A stretch of 64,000 nucleotides of DNA from a bacterium (GTDB lineage Bacteria > Patescibacteriota > Gracilibacteria > BD1-5 > UBA6164), in assembly GCA_024635475.1 (NCBI GenBank), contig JAGXIW010000005.1, forward strand, positions 62,001 to 126,000. The letters run 5' to 3'. Below, piece after piece: positions 12,443 through 23,742 of this stretch. Under the pieces are notes generated by a model. The model saw only the letters and a list, made by a program, of their open reading frames with translations, was not told the DNA's origin and ran no database searches. Every line of letters starts with the position of its first letter. Position 1 is the first letter of the stretch. Made by a program: the position numbers and the translations under genes.

Positions 12443-12910
12443 TCAATTTTTTCCGGGTAATACCTCAAATCCTTTCTTAATGGCACAACCCTCTTCATCA
12501 TCTACTTCAAAAAAATTCAAAATTTCTGCCTGGGTTATCCAGCGATATTCCGAATGGTCTTCAGTGTTAAGTTCTATGTTTTGGTTTGGATTGGCCAATG
12601 TCACAAAATAATCAACTTCGATTGAATGAACAGTATAGTTATCTCGAGTATATGTAAAAACATAGAACGGTTCGCCGACGATAACCTCGAATCCAAATTC
12701 TTCCATGATTTCGCGCTTCAAACCTTCTATCATCGTCTCGCCAAATTCAATATGACCGCCTGGTAACTCATATTTCCCAGGCAGAAATTTCTTGGTGTCT
12801 GCTCTGCGTGCAATAAATAATTTACCGTCTTTGTGAATAAAAGCACAGGCAGTAATTTTTTGAATTTTTTTGTCGTTGTTCATGGGTATAAAAAATTGAT
12901 AATTTCGCAC
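12443..12910 (-). CDS. NUDIX hydrolase
   Basis: KFLPGKYELPGGHIEFGETMIEGLKREIMEEFGFEV: NUDIX box; no TGA; start may be at internal Met of MNNDKKIQK. Confidence 0.88.
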   Translation of the reverse strand: MRNYQFFIPMNNDKKIQKITACAFIHKDGKLFIARRADTKKFLPGKYELPGGHIEFGETMIEGLKREIMEEFGFEVIVGEPFYVFTYTRDNYTVHSIEVDYFVTLANPNQNIELNTEDHSEYRWITQAEILNFFEVDDEEGCAIKKGFEVLPGKN

Positions 12911-12977
12911 AACTATTCTCTATACGAACTTAAATTTGTTCTCATTCTAATTTGATACAAAATTCGAACTAATAACT

Positions 12978-13376
12978 CTACTCACTCGTCACTCCATCAA
13001 ACTCCTCTTCATTTTCTTCAGCTTCTTTTTTTGTTACTCTTATTATTCCATCTTTATGATGAGCCGGAGAATAAATTGTATACATTTTTAGACTTTCAGT
13101 AGGGGATTTATTTATGATATTATGACTTGCTCAAGCTGGTACTATGATAGAACTACCATCACTAACATCATATTCACTGTCATCAATTATGCATTTTCCA
13201 CGACCTTGTTCAAAACGGAAAAATTGATCATTTTCAGAATGGATTTCCATACCGATTTCTTCAAGAGGTTTTAAACTCATAAGAACTAATTGGCTATGTT
13301 TTGAAGTGTATAGTACTTTACGAAAATTATTATTTTCTAAAGTCTTTTTTTCTATATTTGTGTTAAATCATTTCAT
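12978..13376 (-). CDS. Cupin domain protein (native TGA-Gly usage)
   Basis: MKGFNTNIEKKTLENNNFRKVLYTSKHSQLVLMSLKPLEEIGMEIHSENDQFFRFEQGRGKCIIDDSEYDVSDGSSIIVPAGASHNIIN; 133 codons. Confidence 0.85.
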
Positions 13377-13453
13377 AATTTAATAAATTAGAAAATAAGC
13401 TTTTTGTAATTGTATTATATTAAAATATAAACAATATTCAAATTTTAAAAAAC

Positions 13454-13484
13454 AAAAAAGTTAGCAAATTTTGCTAACTTTTTA
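13454..13484 (-). terminator. Hairpin terminator
   Basis: aaagttagcaaattttgctaacttttt. Confidence 0.65.
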
Positions 13485-13495
13485 TGTATTTTTTA

Positions 13496-13645
13496 TTATA
13501 GTGGTTTATTTCATTTTATTATCCTTACGAGAACTATTATAATAGCAATTACAAGTAAAATGTGAATTAAACCTCACATTGTATAGGAACCAACTAACCC
13601 TAGTAACCATAAAATTATTAAAACAACAACTATTGTATTTAACAT
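13496..13645 (-). CDS. Small lmo0937-family-like membrane protein
   Basis: MLNTIVVVLIILWLLGLVGSYTMGGLIHILLVIAIIIVLVRIIKGNKPL*; 50 codons with TGA=Gly. Confidence 0.75.
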
Positions 13646-13662
13646 AAATATATTATTAGAAA

Positions 13663-13980
13663 TTAAGATTTATTGTTTTCTTCTTCCATTTCATTCCACT
13701 TATTGTTCAAAGCTGAAATAAGTGAATCTTTTGCTTCTTTTGTAATTTCTTTTGTTTTACTATAGTCTTCAACAACAGTATTAACTATTTTATCATAATC
13801 TTCTTTTGTAATATCTTCAAGTTTATTAAGACTTTTTTTTAGATTTTTAACAATTAATTTGAAATCTTCTTTTAAATCTTCAGAGATTTCTTTTCAGTCC
13901 TTATTCATAGTAACACCTATAATTGTTGCAACTGCTAATATTCCACCTAAAATAATTCCTTTTCTAAATTTATTTTCCAT
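13663..13980 (-). CDS. YtxH-like small membrane-anchored protein
   Basis: MENKFRKGIILGGILAVATIIGVTMNKDWKEISEDLKEDFKLIVKNLKKSLNKLEDITKEDY...; 106 codons. Confidence 0.6.
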
Positions 13981-14080
13981 AAAATTATATAGTTAAGAAA
14001 TAAGAATATAAGTATATACTTTAATCTAATAAAAGCAATATACTTATTTATTTAATAAATGACATATTTATTTCATGATA

Positions 14081-15007
14081 TTATTTTCAAATTAGTAAAT
14101 ATAACAAAGCCATTCTTATAGGTACTCAATTTTCTGCTTGTCTAAAAAAAGCTGTGTTTGGTAGATTTGTAACTTCTTCTTTTACCTCATTTACTCTAGG
14201 AAGAGGATGCATAATAGTGATATCTTTATTATCTCACAGAGTTTCTAAATCAAGTATATAATTGTCTTTGATTCTACCATACTCTGATAGATCAGTAAAT
14301 CTTTCTTTTTGGATTCTTGTTACATAAAGTACATCAGCTCAGCAAATTCATTTTTTATAATTTGATATTTCTTTGTATTTGATATTTTTTGATTTTAAAA
14401 AATCAGTTACTTTTTCTGGCATCATAAGCTCCAAAGGAGAGATAAAAGTAAATTCTATATCATCAAATAATCAAAGCAAGAATACTAAAGAATGTGTTGT
14501 TCTACCATATTTTAAATCTCATACTATCGTTATTTTTAAGTTATCTAATCTACCTTTTTCTTTTAAAATTGTATACATATCTAAAAGTGCTTGAGTAGGA
14601 TGTTGGTGAGGTCAATCTCATGCATTGATTACAGGTTTTGTCGTTGCATTAGCAGTTTTTTCTACACTGTATGCTTCTGGGTGTCTCATAACAATTATAT
14701 CAGCATATATTGAGATTATTTTAGCATTGTCTTCAATAGTTTCTCATTTTGATAAACTACTATTTCATTTTTCTGAGACTGTAATAACTCATCCTCATAG
14801 TTTCAACATTGCAGTTTCAAAGCTTAATCTAGTTCTAGTTGATGGTTCATAGAACATAGAAGCCATTATATATCATTCTAGAGGTTTTCATTTTTTTGCT
14901 CAAGATAGGTATTTTTCCATTTCTCAAGCTGTATCAAAGATATTTTCTAAATCTACTCTAGAAAATTGTTTTGTAGAAAGTATATCTTTGTGAGGAAAAG
15001 TATACAT
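14081..15007 (-). CDS. pyrB: Aspartate carbamoyltransferase catalytic subunit
   Basis: [27 protein letters not shown]...[25 protein letters not shown]...[17 protein letters not shown]...[10 protein letters not shown]; 309 codons. Confidence 0.95.
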
Positions 15008-15031
15008 AAATATAAAATTAAAAAATAAAAA

Positions 15032-15970
15032 CTATAATTCTTTAAGTTTTCAAATAATCTCATCATAAGACTTTTTTTGTTTTTGTTCCGTATAATCTAT
15101 AAACTCTTTTTTAATTCTAGAAAAAGAATCTATTCATTCTTTTACAAATACTGTTCAAATCTGAACTAGGCTTGCTCATGCAAGTAAAAATTCAAATACA
15201 TCTATTCAAGTAGAGATCCCACCAACTCAAATTATAGTTACTTTATCTCACAGATTTTTATAAAAAGCTCTTACATTTGCTAAAGCTACAGGTTTTATAT
15301 AATCTCATCAAAGTCATCAAAATCATCATTTTGGTTTTATTAGAGGTTCTTCTTTTTCTGGATCTATTATCAGAGTATTTCAAACAGAATTTATACAAGT
15401 TATAAATTTTACTTGAGGATGTTTTTTTATTACTTCTGACATAGAATCTGTATGGCTTGGGTCAAAATAAGGTGGTAATTTAATTCAAAGGGGTTTATCT
15501 CATAATGATTCTACCATAGAAATAATCTTGTCCGCAGTTTCAAAATCATAAGCAATTTGAGGTTTTCAAACTACATTTGGACAACTCAGGTTTACTTCAA
15601 TCATATCAACTGAAGAAGTTTCTTGAAATGCTTTTGTTATAATTCTAAAATCTTCAGGAGTAAATCATACAACAGAAGCTATAATTGGTTTATTGTATTT
15701 TTGTTTTAATATATGAGAAAATTCTATATATTTTTTATATCATAAATTTGGAAGTCACATAGAATTGATACTTCAAAGCGGTACATCTCTATATCTCGGC
15801 TCTGGGTTACCATCTCTTGATTCTAAACTACAAGATTTCATCATAATTGCACTAGAACTAGATTCTCAAAGAGTTTCAAGTTCTTCTAAAGAAGTACAAG
15901 CAGGTCATGATGCATTAAATATAGGATTATCAAAAGTTATATTTCAAATTGTTATTTGTAAGTTTTTCAT
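15032..15970 (-). CDS. pyrD: Dihydroorotate dehydrogenase
   Basis: MKNLQITIGNITFDNPIFNASGPACTSLEEL...MIEVNLSCPNVVGKPQIAYD...[30 protein letters not shown]; 313 codons. Confidence 0.92.
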
Positions 15971-16009
15971 AAAAATTAGGTTAAAATTTAAATAAGTATT
16001 ATTTTTAGT

Positions 16010-17008
16010 CTATATCACACTCCAAGAAACTGTTTTTCAAGCCATAAAAGGTACTACTTCTCCATAATTTTTAGGTACTATATAATCTTTTTTTTCTAAT
16101 GTAACGATTTTTTCAATTGGTTTTATTCAATATATTTTTTGAGCATTATCTGAGACAAAAGCTTGTAAATTACCCAATTTATTGTGTTTTTCAAAAAGTT
16201 CTACCAAACATTGCAGAGCAATTGGCGAGGTAAAAATTCAGGCTGAACAAAATTCTGCTTCTTTTTTTTCTTTTGGGTGAGGAGCAGAATCTGATCCAAA
16301 CATAACTTTTTTATGTGCATTTAGTGCAAGATTCAACAAAGCTTCTCTATCTTCTGGTCTTTTTGCAATAGGTTTACAAAATAAGTGTGGTTGCAATAAT
16401 CATCAAGCTACATCATCAAGTGTTATTAAAAGATGATGAAGTGTTATAGTTGCATATAAATTTTCATATTGATCTAATAGATTTGCTAAGTCCTTGCTTG
16501 TTATATGCTCCATAATTATTTTCAATTTTGGATAAGTTTTAGCAAGCATTTCATAAATTGCTATAAAGTTTTTTTCTCTATCCATTACAAAGTCATTTGT
16601 TTCTCAGTGAATACAAAGAGGAATTTCAAGTTTTTCCATTGCTTCAAATATATGTCAGATTTTTTCTAAATCTATAGATTTTATTCATCAATTTGAATTT
16701 GTAGTAACTCAATCAGGATACATTTTTATTGCCAATATCTCATTTTTTAACTCTTTCAGGATTTCATAATTTAATCCCTCATAAAAAAATACAGTCATAT
16801 AAGGAGTAAAATCCTCTCATTTTGTTGAATCTAAAATCCTTTTTTTATAAGAAATTACATCTTGTTTTGTTTTTATTGGTGTAACTAGATTTGGCATAAT
16901 TAGACCTCAAGAAAAATATTTAGTACTAAAAGGAGCTACTAAATTTAACATATCTTCATCTCTTAAATGAAGATGCATATCAAGAGGAGAGTTTATAGTT
17001 ATTTTCAT
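16010..17008 (-). CDS. pyrC: Dihydroorotase (PyrC type)
   Basis: [28 protein letters not shown]...MPNLVTPI...MYPDGVTTNS...MEHITSKD...[14 protein letters not shown]; 333 codons. Confidence 0.94.
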
Positions 17009-17037
17009 AAGAAGTAAGTAAAAGTATAGAGGTGTAT

Positions 17038-17076
17038 CTATTCCTCTCCTTTGTAGGGGGAGGTTAGGTGGGGGTA
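17038..17076. repeat. Dispersed GC-rich palindromic repeat B (intergenic copy, partial)
   Basis: cctctcctttgtagggggaggttaggtgggggt; resembles the element inside the coding sequence at 40943-41023. Confidence 0.7.
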
Positions 17077-17742
17077 TTACTTTTTATATTCTTTTAATGG
17101 AATATTTTTTAAATGTTCGGGTATGTCATCTGAATTATAGACGGGGGCATGTAATACACTCATTGCATATATTTCTCATTTTGGTTCATCTAAAAATGTG
17201 TGTCATCTATGTACTCAGTAAATTATAGAATATCATTTTATATCTAATGAATCTTTAATATCATTTACTGCTTTATTAAGCTGTTTTAAAGAAGTTGCAT
17301 TATTGCATACATCCTCTATAAAAAGTAAGTGTTTTCATTTACATTTTTTGGCTTGATCATCAAATATACCAAGTACTCAGTTTCTTTTTTCTGCATAAAC
17401 ATATTCCATACCATATTTTTCATATCATAAAGTTTGTATAACTTTTGGTAATGATAATGAGCCATAAGCCACTCATACTATTATTATATCTTGAATCTTA
17501 TCTTTAAAAAATTCTTCAATAGCTTTATGGTAATAAGGTGTCAAAGCGATTTCTTGTTTAGTATTTAATAATCTGAAATTTATAAAATATTCTCATCTTT
17601 TATGCTTTCAATCTGGAGCTAGTCATTTATACTCAAAATGTCATTTTTCAATGACATTAAATGATTTTAATAAACTTATATATTCGTTTTCTCCCGAGAA
17701 GACTTTTAGATTTTTACCTTTCAAATTTACAGAATTATTCAT
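17077..17742 (-). CDS. pyrE: Orotate phosphoribosyltransferase
   Basis: PRTase-like HLLFIEDVCNNATSLKQLNKAVNDI plus YGMEYVYAEKRNGV in a pyr cluster; 222 codons. Confidence 0.75.
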
Positions 17743-17743
17743 A

Positions 17744-18033
17744 TTAATTGTATTTATTTATAATATTTAAAGCTTTATTGATAGTTCAAATTATGTCTGG
17801 TGAGTTTAATATAGGTCTTCAGATTACTATATAATCAGATCAATTTTCCATAAAAAAGCCTTGGAATTTTGAAAAATTGAATAAAGTCAATTAAATCAAA
17901 CCAAGGCTAGTAAATCATTTACTTTAAATATTATGTCAGTTTTTTTATTTTTATAATATTTTTCTATTTCTTGTATTTTATCTTCTACTTCTTTTACAGA
18001 GAGATTATCAAAAGCAATTACAAGTTTTGTCAT
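17744..18033 (-). pseudogene. pyrF: Internally deleted, frameshifted orotidine-5'-phosphate decarboxylase remnant
   Basis: N-terminal MTKLVIAFDNLSVKEVEDKIQEIEKYYKNKKTDIIFKVNDLLALVGFNGLYSIFQNSKAFLWKIDLII*; in another frame the typical OMPDC C-terminus ENGSDYIVIGRPILNSPDIIGTINKALNIINKYN*; the middle is missing. Confidence 0.8.
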
Positions 18034-18166
18034 AAAAATAAATAATTAATTTTAAATTCTTTACAGTTTATTAAAAATAATTAAAATATCAAAAGATTTT
18101 TATTTGATTTGATTTTATTTTTTTTATTAATAATATAAATACACTTATTTTTTAAAAATATTAATT

Positions 18167-20293
18167 ATGAAAAGAATAATTATATTTATCTTTATGTTTT
18201 TTATCTTAGGATTTAGCTTTTTGCAAATAAATCAAGCAACTGCTTATATACCTGCTACAACAATGATTCTAACTAATAAAACAATTACTTTTAGTACATC
18301 AGGAAGTGTAAGTCCTACTAGTATGCAAGTAAGTAAAACTATTTCAGATTTACCAATACCTGTATTTGCAGGACATAGATTTTTATGATGGTATACAGCA
18401 ATAACATGATGAACTCAAGTAGTACAAAATACTACTATTACTCAAAATATGACATTATATGCTAGATGGCAGGTTCAACCAACAGTTATAATTTCATTTA
18501 ATGCAAATTGATGAACTTTCTCTTGAGGATTGACTAGTAATTCAAGAACTATACCTTATGGTACTCCTATAGCGGTTCGGTCAATAATTCCTGTAAGATC
18601 TTGATATGATTTCTGATGATGGTATACTTGAATAAATTCAGGAACTCAAGCAACTTGATATACTAATTTTATTATAAATACTTCTTTATATGCTCGTTGG
18701 ATTCAAAAGCCTCAAAATGTATCAGTAACTTTTCATGCAAATTGAGGTACATTTTGAAGTGGAGGATTAACTAGCACTTGAAGAACTATACCTTATAATA
18801 CTACTTTACCTGCTTGATTAATACAACCTATAAAATCTTGATATGTATTTGTATGATGGTATACTGCAATTGAATGATGATATATAACAAATTGAACTAC
18901 TAACTTTACTACAAATACTTTTTTATATGCTCGTTGGAGATCTAATACAGTAGTAGTTACTTTCAATACAAATTGAGGTACATTTTGAACTTGAGGAGCA
19001 ACTAGTACATGAAGAACTATAACTTTTAATAGTGCAGTAAGTAGTTGGCCAACAGCACCTATAAGATCTTGATATAGATTTGATTGATGGTACACTTGAT
19101 TAAATTGAGGTACTCTAGCAACTTGATATTCTAATTTTGCTATAAATACTACTTTATATGCTCATTGGTCTACACTACCTCAAAATGTTACTATCATTTT
19201 AAATGCAAATGGTTGAAGTTGATCAACAACTGTAACTTTACCATATAATACTATTTTACCTATTCGGCAATATACACCAATAAGACCAGAATATACATTT
19301 ATTTGATGGTATACTCAAATTGCATGATGAGTTTGAGTAACTTGAGAAACTAAACATACTCAAAATGCTACCTTATATGCTCGTTGGGTGGCTAATACAA
19401 CTCAAACACAAAATGTAACTATTACTTTTAATGCTAATTGATGAACATGACATTCTCCAGCAACTAAAACGGTAACTTCAAATACAGCAATAGGTACATT
19501 ACCAAGCAATCCAACAAAAGCATGATTTACTTTTAATGGTTGGTTTACTGCTATAACTTGATGAACTCGTGTAATAGCTTCTACCGTTATGACAAGTAAT
19601 AAAACATATTATGCTCAATGGACTGCTAATTCTACAACTTATACAGTAACTTTTAATGCTAATTGATGAACTTGACATTCTCCAGCAACTAAAAATGTGA
19701 CTTCAAATACAGCAATAGGTACGTTACCAAGCAATCCAACAAAAGCATGATTTACTTTTAATGGTTGGTTTACTGCTATAACTTGATGAACTCAAGTAAT
19801 AGCTTCTACCGTTATTACAAGTAATAAAACATATTATGCTAAATGGACTGCTAACTCTGTAACTTATACAGTAACTTTTAATGCTAATTGATGAACATGA
19901 CATTCTCCAGCAACTAAAAATGTGACTTCAAATACAGTAATAGGTACATTACCAAGCAATCCAACAAAAGCATGATTTACTTTTAATGGTTGGTTTACTG
20001 CTATAAATTGATGAACTCAAGTATCAACTTCTACCGTTATTGTAAGTAATAAAACATATTATGCTCAATGGACAACAAGTAATTCATATTATAATACTAT
20101 AAAAGATTTATATTATGACAAAATAAATGGATTAACAACAAGTAAATTAACAACTGTTATAACTAAAATTCAAGAATTAAAACCAACTTTTGAAACATGA
20201 AGTAGATACTATTTAATTTTAGATGCTTTAGAACAAGTTATTAATGATGTTATCAATTCAAGAGGTTTCGATATTAATTCTTTATTTGAATAA
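18167..20293 (+). CDS. Secreted surface protein with InlB-B/Flg_new (Listeria-Bacteroides) repeats
   Basis: Signal peptide MKRIIIFIFMFFILGFSFLQINQATA; repeated VTFNANGGT...GYTFNGWFT...TLYARW units; very rich in tandem TGA-TGA (GG); 709 codons. Confidence 0.9.
19424..20098 (+). repeat. Three near-identical 225-bp tandem repeats inside the surface protein
   Basis: acttttaatgctaattgatgaac recurs at about 19424, 19649 and 19874 (period 225 bp = 75 codons) with near-identical following sequence. Confidence 0.9.
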
Positions 20294-20336
20294 TAAAAAT
20301 AGGGAACTATTATTAATTCAAAAATAAAGTAAATTA

Positions 20337-20378
20337 TAAAAAAAGTAGAATAGTTTTTAAAACTATTCTACTTTTTTA
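20337..20378 (+). terminator. Hairpin terminator
   Basis: aaaaaaagtagaatagtttttaaaactattctactttttt. Confidence 0.75.
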
Positions 20379-20417
20379 TGCAATTTATATTTAATATTTT
20401 TAAATAATATTATTAAC

Positions 20418-20861
20418 CTAAACAATTTTATCAGTAATTTTTTCAAATTCACAAATTTCACCTTCTTTGAAAAATCTTTTTAATTCAACTTTTGCAGTTT
20501 CTTCACTGTCACTAGCATGGATTATGTTAGCATCAATTGTAAGAGCATAATCTCATCTAATAGTTCCAGGTAATGCTTCAGAAGGATTAGTTGCACCAGT
20601 TAGAGTTCTAATAGTTTTAACTGCATCATTACCATTCACAGCCAATGCTACAACTGGAGCAGATTGCATATATGCTTTAAGCATAGGGAAAAATGGTTTA
20701 CTCATCAAAAAGTCATAATGTTCGTTGATAATTGCATCATTTAATTGCATCATTTTTAAACCAATGATTTTTAATCATTTTCTTTCAATTCTAGCTACGA
20801 TTTCTCCGATTAATCCTCTTTGAATTGTATCTGGTTTTAATAGTATTAGAGTAGTTTGCAT
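20418..20861 (-). CDS. ndk: Nucleoside diphosphate kinase
   Basis: [40 protein letters not shown]...[43 protein letters not shown]; 148 codons. Confidence 0.95.
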
Positions 20862-20936
20862 AAATTTTAATTACTAAATAATAAAAGTGTGAGCATTATA
20901 TAAAAAAAATTAAAATATCAAAAAAATATTAATATT

Positions 20937-21404
20937 TTATGTGTATTTCTGTATTATATACATTGGAAATAATATAATTATACTAATTAAAATTAATATT
21001 AGTACAATATATATAAAGATTTTTTTGTTTTTTCATCAATCAAATATTACTTCTCTTTTTCAAAAATCATTATCTAAATCATTTCATTTACTATTTAGTT
21101 CTAATATATTGTTATTAAAGGAGAAAAATGAAGTTGATTTTCATAAATCTTGAAATCTTTTAGCTTTTAAACATTCTGCTGGATAACAAGCTAAAATAGT
21201 TAAAATTGTTGATAATATTATATAAATAAACAGTGAATTAATATTTGATGTTTCAGAAGTTTTTATAATATCAATAATTTGTAATATAAAATAAAAATCA
21301 GTTATCATTAAAATAATTAATAATATTAATATTCCTGTAAAAAAATCAAATCTTCATATTCTTCAGTTTCTTGAGAAAAATAAAAATAACAGTTTTTTAA
21401 TCAT
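20937..21404 (-). CDS. DUF805-like membrane protein
   Basis: MIKKLLFLFFSRNGRIGRFDFFTGILILLIILMITDF...PAECLKAKRFQDLGKS...; 156 codons. Confidence 0.65.
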
Positions 21405-21724
21405 ATTTAATTAATAAGATAATAATATTTATAATATTACAAAACAAAAATAAAAATGCAAAAAATAATGAAAAAAATTATTTTAAAAAATAGAATTATT
21501 CCTTAAAATGAAAAGATACATAGAACACAATTACATTTACTTTTTGCATAAAAAGTAACAAAAATGCTTAAGGCGGCAAATCTTCGCAGAGGTGCTAGTA
21601 TGTTTTACCTTTCGTTTTACGGCGAAGTTACCCCTTAAGAATCCCGGGTGATACACATCGTGAAATGTATTTTAAAAGCTTAAAAACTTTTTGTTTACAG
21701 ATTTTTTTTTATTTTTTTAATTAT

Positions 21725-21851
21725 TAAACATTTAGAAATATGGGGTCTTAGGGGGTGAGATTCTAGTGAGAAGTAACAGAAAGCACCAAACACAAATTCT
21801 GAAATTCGAAACCCCCTAAATCTTTTGTTTACTTTTGGATTCAAAAGTAAG
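21725..21851 (+). repeat. Dispersed repeat A copy
   Basis: aaacatttagaaatatggggtcttagggggtgagattctagtgagaag...aaattctgaaattcgaaaccccctaaatcttttgtttacttttggattcaaaagtaa; matches 26288-26412. Confidence 0.9.
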
Positions 21852-21981
21852 GAGTAATTGAATTGTGAATTAAAATTTAATTATATTATATTTAAGTTAT
21901 CATACTATACTGCTAGAGTATAGAAGTATGAAGCAATCTAGATGATATACATCATGAAATGAATAATTTAATTTATGAGAC

Positions 21982-22233
21982 TTATTTACCTAAAAGTTGT
22001 GCAGTTTTACTTTTTACTTTTTCAGCAAGCTTTTTCCATTCATTACGAGATCAAGGATGTTTTTTTCATCCTAAGACACTAAGCTCAGCTATAGTTTCTG
22101 GACTTAAAAATCCGAATGCTTCTTCCAATTGTTGAAGACTTAATCCAGTATTTTGTGGTAAAAACTTTATTTTTTGAGTTCTTTTAAGAGCTTCTATATC
22201 ATCTTCATCAGGTGTTAATTGAATGTTTACCAT
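21982..22233 (-). CDS. Small hypothetical protein
   Basis: MVNIQLTPDEDDIEALKRTQKIKFLPQNTGLSLQQLEEAFGFLSPETIAELSVLGGKKHPGSRNEWKKLAEKVKSKTAQLLGK*; 84 codons. Confidence 0.65.
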
Positions 22234-22291
22234 TTATTTGTATTAAAATTTAAACAAGACTATTATACAAGTATATTTCAAAAGTCAATAA

Positions 22292-22897
22292 TTAAATCTC
22301 ATTAAAATACTCTCAAAACTCTTCTCAAGTATAAAAACTAGTTTTAACTTTTGAAAAATTTCGTATAAACTTATCTATATCAATTCAAGCTTTGTATATG
22401 AGATATGTTAAAAAAGCTTCTTCTGATTTTATTTCATGCCATACTGAAGGCAAAAAAGTAGCTTGTTTATTATCAAGTTCTATCATTAATCAAGGTTTAT
22501 TTTCTTTTAAAAATTGTAATAATTCCTTTAAGCTCAAAAACTTTTTCTCTTGTATTTTTGATAAAATTGTAATTTCTATAAATAAATCATTATTTTGTAA
22601 TTCATCTTTTGTTAATAGTGAAAATCTAGGATCATTAAATGCTGAATTTTTTGCATTTGATGCTATAGAATCATATAAACTTCATACTGGAAATATATTT
22701 CATATACATCATCTCAAATCTTCTCAAAATGATTTTAAAGTAACAAAACAGGCTTTTTTTTCTAATAATTCTTTATTTTCTATATGATATTTTTTTAATA
22801 ATTTTTCTCAAAAATGTTCAAAAATTGATCTTTCTCAAAACTGTTCAAGAATTGATTTTTTAGCTACTTTTAGAGCTTCTTTTTGATAATTTTTCAT
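22292..22897 (-). CDS. AMMECR1 domain protein (AmmeMemoRadiSam protein A)
   Basis: ACFVTLKSFGEDLRGCIGNIFPVGSLYDSIASNAKNSAFNDPRFSLLTKDEL...EITILSKIQEKK; 202 codons. Confidence 0.88.
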
Positions 22898-22901
22898 ATA
22901 A

Positions 22902-23696
22902 TTATTTATAATATACTAAACTAGAGTAACCAACAACTCTATCTTTATTTCAAGTTATATCTCAAGAATTTAAATATTTTAGAAGTTTTACATTCCAATC
23001 ATTTAAAATAGCTATTTGATTTAGACAAAGCCAAGGATATAAGCCACAAGTATTAGTATTTTTGATAATATCTTTTAAATCTTTTGATAAAAATGAGTTT
23101 ATGGATTTTTTATCTAGATTAATAGCTGTAAAATAATCTTGATAATGGCTTAAATCAGCACTAATTATAAGAAATATATTTTTTTCTTTTAGTAAATCAT
23201 TCAATATATTTCAAATTTCCATAGGGTTGATTTGTCAAAATATCAATGGTAATATCTTGATATCTTGTTTTCAAATAATATACTTTAATAAAGGTAATTG
23301 CACTTCCAAAGAATGTTCTTTGTCTTGTGATTCAAAATTTGTTTTGAAAAATTCAGGATAATTTGTTAATAAATTTTTTCATAAGGTTTTATCAACTTCT
23401 AGATTTCAGAAAGGTGTTTCAAGTTCATCATAAAGTCACACACTAACTCATAAAAAATCTACATAGTGAGTAGGGCAGAGTAAAACTATTGTTTTAGGAA
23501 TATTTTCTAAATTCTTTTGTAATAGTTTGTAGCTATAACTTGCTACTTGTCAGCTATAAATATATCAAGCATGAGGACATACTAAAGCCTTTGGGTTTGT
23601 TATACCAAAATCTTGATTTATATTGTTAAAAAAATCATCAATCATTTCTTTTAAAATAATTTTATCTCAAGGGTAAAATATATTAGAAACAGTCAT
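22902..23696 (-). CDS. MEMO-family protein (AmmeMemoRadiSam protein B)
   Basis: CPHAGYIYSGQVASYSYKLLQKN...IVLLCPTHYVDFLGVSVG...EHSLEVQLPLLKYI...ISADLSHYQDY; 265 codons. Confidence 0.88.
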
Positions 23697-23742
23697 TTTT
23701 CTTGATAACATATTCTTAAAATTAAAAATATAAGACATAATT

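Noticed and set aside
18167-20293. 225-bp repeats as a CRISPR array
   Set aside because: Repeats are in-frame coding units without short repeat/unique spacer architecture; no cas genes.
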